From Halorientalis persicus (lineage in GTDB: Archaea > Halobacteriota > Halobacteria > Halobacteriales > Haloarculaceae): 64,000 bases of DNA. The first letter of the stretch is position 1. The number at the start of each line of letters is the position of its first letter. Location of the stretch: NCBI RefSeq assembly GCF_900110215.1, contig NZ_FOCX01000011.1, forward strand, positions 62,001 to 126,000, in the 5' to 3' direction. The notes beneath the pieces were generated by a model, which was not told the DNA's origin, ran no database searches, and saw only the letters and a program-made list of their open reading frames with translations. Positions 61,322-64,000 of this stretch are shown in pieces. The position numbers and the translations under genes are program-made.

Positions 61322-62608
61322 ATGGACGAGACGCCGGTCGTCACCTGCTTCCTGCGTCATCGCGGGGACGTGTTGCTCCTGTGCCGGAGCGACGCCGTCG
61401 GCTCCTACACCGGCCAGTGGGGCGGCGTCGCCGGCCACGTCGCCCGCGAGGACGAATCCGCGACCGATCCCGATTCGACGCCGGACGAAGCTGCCCGCCG
61501 CGAGATCGACGAGGAGACGGGCCTGGCGGACGCCGTGACCCTTGTCCGTCGCGGCGACCCGTTTCCCGTCGAGGACGACGATCTGGGCCGCCGCTGGCTG
61601 GTCCACCCGTACCTCTTCGACTGTACGTCCCGGGACGTGACTCTCGACGACGAGACGACCGAGTACGAGTGGGTCCCGCCGACCGAAATCCTGCGCCGGC
61701 AGACGGTTCCGCAACTGTGGACTTCCTACGACCGGGTGCGTCCGACCGTCGACACTGTGGCCGCCGACCGCGACCACGGCTCGGCGTACCTCTCCGTGCG
61801 CGCGCTCGAAGTCCTCCGTGACGCCGCCGCCCTCGCCACGGACCGCGACGCCGGCGACTGGACCACGCTCGCCGACCGCGCGCGCGACCTGCTGGCCGCC
61901 CGCCCGGCGATGACCGTCGTCCGCAACCGCGTCAACCGCGTGATGCACGCGGCCGACGACCGGACCCCGGCGGCGGTCGAAGAATCTGCCTACGACGGAA
62001 TCGATGCGGCACTGACTGCCGACGACGCGGCCGCGGACCGCGCCGCCGAGCGAGTGGCCGGGGACGCCATCGTCACGCTCTCGCGGTCGGGGACCGTCGA
62101 GCGCGCCCTGTCGTCGGCCGATCCGGAGCGCCTGCTGGTCGCCGAGTCCCGGCCCGGGGCGGAGGGGGTCGGGGTCGCCGAGCGGCGAGCCAGAGCGGGT
62201 GACGACGTGACGCTGGCCCCGGACGCGGCGCTCCCCTGGCTCCTGGCCGACGGCGACTACGACGCCGTGCTCGTCGGTGCCGACACCGTCCTCGCCGACG
62301 GGCGCGTGGTGAACAAGGTCGGAACCCGCGCGCTCGCGCTCACCGCCGCACGCGAGCACGTCCCTCTCTACGTCGTCGCGGCGCAGGACAAGATCAGCCC
62401 CGGGTCCGACCTCCACCTCGAAGCCGCCGACCCGTCGACGGTGTACGACGGCGACGCCGACCTCTCGGTCGAGACGCCGCTGTTCGACGTGACACCGCCC
62501 GATCTCGTCGCTGGGCTCGTCACCGAGGACGGCGTGCTCGACGCCGACGCGGTGGGGACAGTGGCCGACGATCACCGCGAGCTCGCCGACTGGAACGCAA
62601 AGGCTTAG
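61322..62608 (+). CDS. NUDIX hydrolase fused to an eIF2B-like domain
   Basis: 428 residues. The N-terminal half is a NUDIX domain with box 'GHVAREDE...DEAARREIDEETGL' (an insertion of ~10 residues lies inside the box). From about residue 165 to the end it matches the eIF2B alpha/ribose-1,5-bisphosphate isomerase fold: 'VVRNRVNRVMHAAD', 'VTLSRSGTVERAL', 'VAESRPGAEGVGVA', 'VLVGADTVLADGRVVNKVGTRALAL' and 'PLYVVAAQDKISP'. Eukaryotic eIF2B regulates initiation; archaeal relatives act on AMP-derived sugars. The fusion suggests nucleotide or sugar phosphate metabolism. Confidence 0.8.
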   Translation: MDETPVVTCFLRHRGDVLLLCRSDAVGSYTGQWGGVAGHVAREDESATDPDSTPDEAARREIDEETGLADAVTLVRRGDPFPVEDDDLGRRWLVHPYLFDCTSRDVTLDDETTEYEWVPPTEILRRQTVPQLWTSYDRVRPTVDTVAADRDHGSAYLSVRALEVLRDAAALATDRDAGDWTTLADRARDLLAARPAMTVVRNRVNRVMHAADDRTPAAVEESAYDGIDAALTADDAAADRAAERVAGDAIVTLSRSGTVERALSSADPERLLVAESRPGAEGVGVAERRARAGDDVTLAPDAALPWLLADGDYDAVLVGADTVLADGRVVNKVGTRALALTAAREHVPLYVVAAQDKISPGSDLHLEAADPSTVYDGDADLSVETPLFDVTPPDLVAGLVTEDGVLDADAVGTVADDHRELADWNAKA

Positions 62609-62939
62609 CCGCGCGGTCGGGTAGTCTCGTCCGGGCGGCAGTGACGAAGGGTTACCCCCACCGAGCCCCGTGTGACGAGAGGGTTTCCCCGAGCCGCCCG
62701 TTCCGATTCGTCCAGCGACGGCCGTGAGCCACGCTGGCATTGGTATGTGTATAAGGTCATACGGCCGACCGAACCCCGTCCGGTGATTTCACACGTAAAA
62801 GGGGCTATCTCTATATAGGGAGTGGTCGTAATTTACTGTACGGCCAGGCGGATCGCGTGAGGGGAGGGACGCGACCGGGTGCGTGTCACGGCCGACGGCT
62901 GTGGCACCCGCGAGCGTGACCCGCCGACCGGAGTGAACC
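62609..62939. other. 331-bp intergenic region with promoter and long leader for the zinc ribbon
   Basis: No gene seen. CTATCTCTATATAGGGAG (62805-62822) is the clearest TATA-like box; it is ~120 bp before the ATG at 62940, so a leader of ~90 nt is likely. The leader contains GGTGC/GCACC and GGCC/GGCT-type stems (about 62878-62910), and GGAG stands 6-9 nt before the ATG as a Shine-Dalgarno candidate. Confidence 0.4.
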
Positions 62940-63101
62940 ATGCTACAACACAAACCGACACCGGGGACCGAGCGATTCGGGAGCGACCACGAAACAGTGT
63001 CGACACACGTTACCACCTGCCCGACCTGTGACGCCACTGTCGTCGACGGGCAGGGACTGCTCGCCTGCACAGACTGCGACTGGGCCGGTTACGTGGGCTG
63101 A
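62940..63101 (+). CDS. Small zinc-ribbon protein (53 residues)
   Basis: Two C-x-x-C pairs, CPTC and CTDC, 15 residues apart, end with 'DWAGYVG'. This is the haloarchaeal single zinc-ribbon micro-protein pattern. The first 25 residues are variable. Function unknown. It is convergent with the Bat-type regulator (9-bp gap between stops). Confidence 0.7.
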   Translation: MLQHKPTPGTERFGSDHETVSTHVTTCPTCDATVVDGQGLLACTDCDWAGYVG

Positions 63102-63110
63102 CTGACCGGC

Positions 63111-63767
63111 TCAGTCCATCGCGGAGTGGATGATCTGTGACTCGATGCGGTTGAGGTGTTCGCCGACGGTCCCGACGGTACAGTCGCAGGCCTCGGCGAT
63201 CTCCTCGTAGGTGGCCTGTCGCGGGACCTCGTAGTATCCCATCTCGACGGCCGCTTCCAGCACTTCCCGCTGGCGCTCGGTGAGGCCGGCGATGGCGCGC
63301 TCGTCGTCGGGGTTGTACTCGCCCATCTGGGTGGCCTGGGCGTCGATGGTCTCGGGGACGTTCCGGAGCGCCTGCTGGATGTTGTCGTCGCTCCCGATGA
63401 CGGTCACGCGGAGGTATCCCTCGCTGGTGAACCGGAGCGGGAGTTCGAGCACGAGGCGGTACTCGTCGAGGAGTTTCAGCAGGCCGACCGCCGGTTCGCG
63501 GCCGACGAAGTGGATGTACACGTAGAACCCATCGTCGCCGGGGATCAGTTCCCAGTCGACGACGTCTTCGCTGGCCTGCAGAACCTCCTCGGCGGCCGCC
63601 TCGCTGCCCCGGCCGCCGAGCAGGACGACCCCGGTGTCGTCCTCGAACAGGTTGATGTACTTCATCTGTTCGAGGGTCAGATTCTGGTGCTGTCTGGCAT
63701 TCGCCAGCGACGGGTGGAAGTACCGGTCGGCCAGCGGAACGAGTGTGAACGTGAAATACCGCATCAT
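63111..63767 (-). CDS. Bat-type HTH-10 transcriptional regulator
   Basis: 218 residues. The HTH_10 domain at the C-terminus is unambiguous: 'LTERQREVLEAAVEMGYYEVPRQATYEEIAEACDCTVGTVGEHLNRIESQII'. The N-terminal ~150 residues ('RYFTFTLVPLADRYFHPSLANARQHQNLTLEQMKYINLFEDDTGVVLL') are a sensor domain of the kind found with these proteins. I chose the double ATG (MMRYFTF) although the frame is open further. Targets unknown; a second family member is at 38229. Confidence 0.85.
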   Translation of the reverse strand: MMRYFTFTLVPLADRYFHPSLANARQHQNLTLEQMKYINLFEDDTGVVLLGGRGSEAAAEEVLQASEDVVDWELIPGDDGFYVYIHFVGREPAVGLLKLLDEYRLVLELPLRFTSEGYLRVTVIGSDDNIQQALRNVPETIDAQATQMGEYNPDDERAIAGLTERQREVLEAAVEMGYYEVPRQATYEEIAEACDCTVGTVGEHLNRIESQIIHSAMD

Positions 63768-63976
63768 GCGCCGTATGCCCCCGTTCTGTCTGACGGTGTG
63801 AACGTGGCCCCTGTCCGAGCGGACTGGTCTGTGAGCGGTCGAACGTCGTGTGTCTGGTGTTGCGTGATCATCTCTCGACACTGCCCCCCTGAGGGACGAC
63901 TGTGTGAACCGACGGCGTATCTGCTCCCGTCGTTTTGCTTCTGAACCCTTATTTTGCGGTGGTTGTATGGAGGCGT

Positions 63977-64000
63977 ATGGACGTAACAGAAATCTTCTCG
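63977..64000 (+). CDS. Probable gene start cut by the window edge
   Basis: ATG at 63977 opens MDVTEIFS and runs off the window; TTATTTTGCGG at about 63949-63959 is ~25 bp upstream, the usual distance for a leaderless start. Only eight codons are visible, so the product cannot be named. Confidence 0.35.

Overview
The window is a piece of a haloarchaeal chromosome (class Halobacteria; the gene set fits the Haloarcula/Halomicrobium side, but I cannot fix the genus). The evidence is very GC-rich DNA with G/C-heavy third codon positions, acidic proteins, mostly leaderless starts about 25-30 nt after AT-rich TATA-like boxes, an archaeal-type RNase P RNA, an archaeal translation factor aIF1, F420 enzymes, several Bat-type HTH regulators, and many small families I know only from haloarchaea (HVO_0416-type zinc finger, Hvo_1808-type surface lipoprotein, DUF5806, DUF5809, DUF5810). 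I see no rRNA gene, CRISPR array or complete insertion sequence.

Layout: 1-3231 is the 3' part of a large VirB4-like ATPase cut by the window edge. 3.2-9.8 kb holds a UspA/GNAT pair, DUF5806, a hairpin-rich repeat with a membrane gene, an AAC(3)-fold acetyltransferase, dihydroorotase, a CPBP protease and a lipoate ligase-like protein. 9.8-19.7 kb holds an M23-like protein, a hotdog thioesterase, a probable nicotinamidase, two tandem Hvo_1808-type metalloprotease-like lipoproteins, nicotinate phosphoribosyltransferase, CBS and AMMECR1 proteins, RNase P RNA, a matrixin-like lipoprotein with an internal degenerate duplication, a dUTPase-fold protein and a minimal kinase ATPase. 19.8-26.3 kb holds an M29 aminopeptidase, GNAT, valyl-tRNA synthetase, a membrane-protein pair and 6-phosphogluconate dehydrogenase. 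A membrane-anchored ferredoxin is followed by tRNA-Arg(CCG), a duplicated tRNA 3' end and a run of hairpins (27.0-27.4 kb).

27.4-42.3 kb holds a saccharopine dehydrogenase-like reductase, a rhodanese, small zinc-finger and membrane proteins, a PadR regulator divergent from an HTH/membrane pair, a UvrD-type helicase, riboflavin synthase, a PrsW protease, a DrrAB-like ABC exporter with a Bat-type regulator, PdxT, a bifunctional nuclease, HisE and a PAS histidine kinase with a degenerate receiver. 42.4-49 kb holds a NOG1-like GTPase, a DUF389 membrane protein, EngB, RimI, the DUF5810/DUF5809 pair, a NUDIX/rhodanese pair and aIF1. 49-53.3 kb is a transglutaminase/DUF58/MoxR operon. 54-55.7 kb is an F420 pair (LLM oxidoreductase and CofE). 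56.5-60.4 kb holds the most system-like cluster: an Abi-alpha (DUF4393) protein with N-terminal repeats, translationally coupled to a DUF445 membrane protein, with a coiled-coil protein upstream. The window ends with a phosphoesterase, a NUDIX-eIF2B fusion, a small zinc ribbon, a Bat-type regulator and the first bases of another gene.

Most of the window is ordinary chromosomal housekeeping. The accessory signals are the VirB4 edge, the tRNA-Arg locus, a structured repeat with two copies whose stems differ in sequence, hairpin repeats that also invade coding regions, the twin lipoproteins inside a NAD-salvage neighbourhood, and the DUF4393-DUF445 pair.
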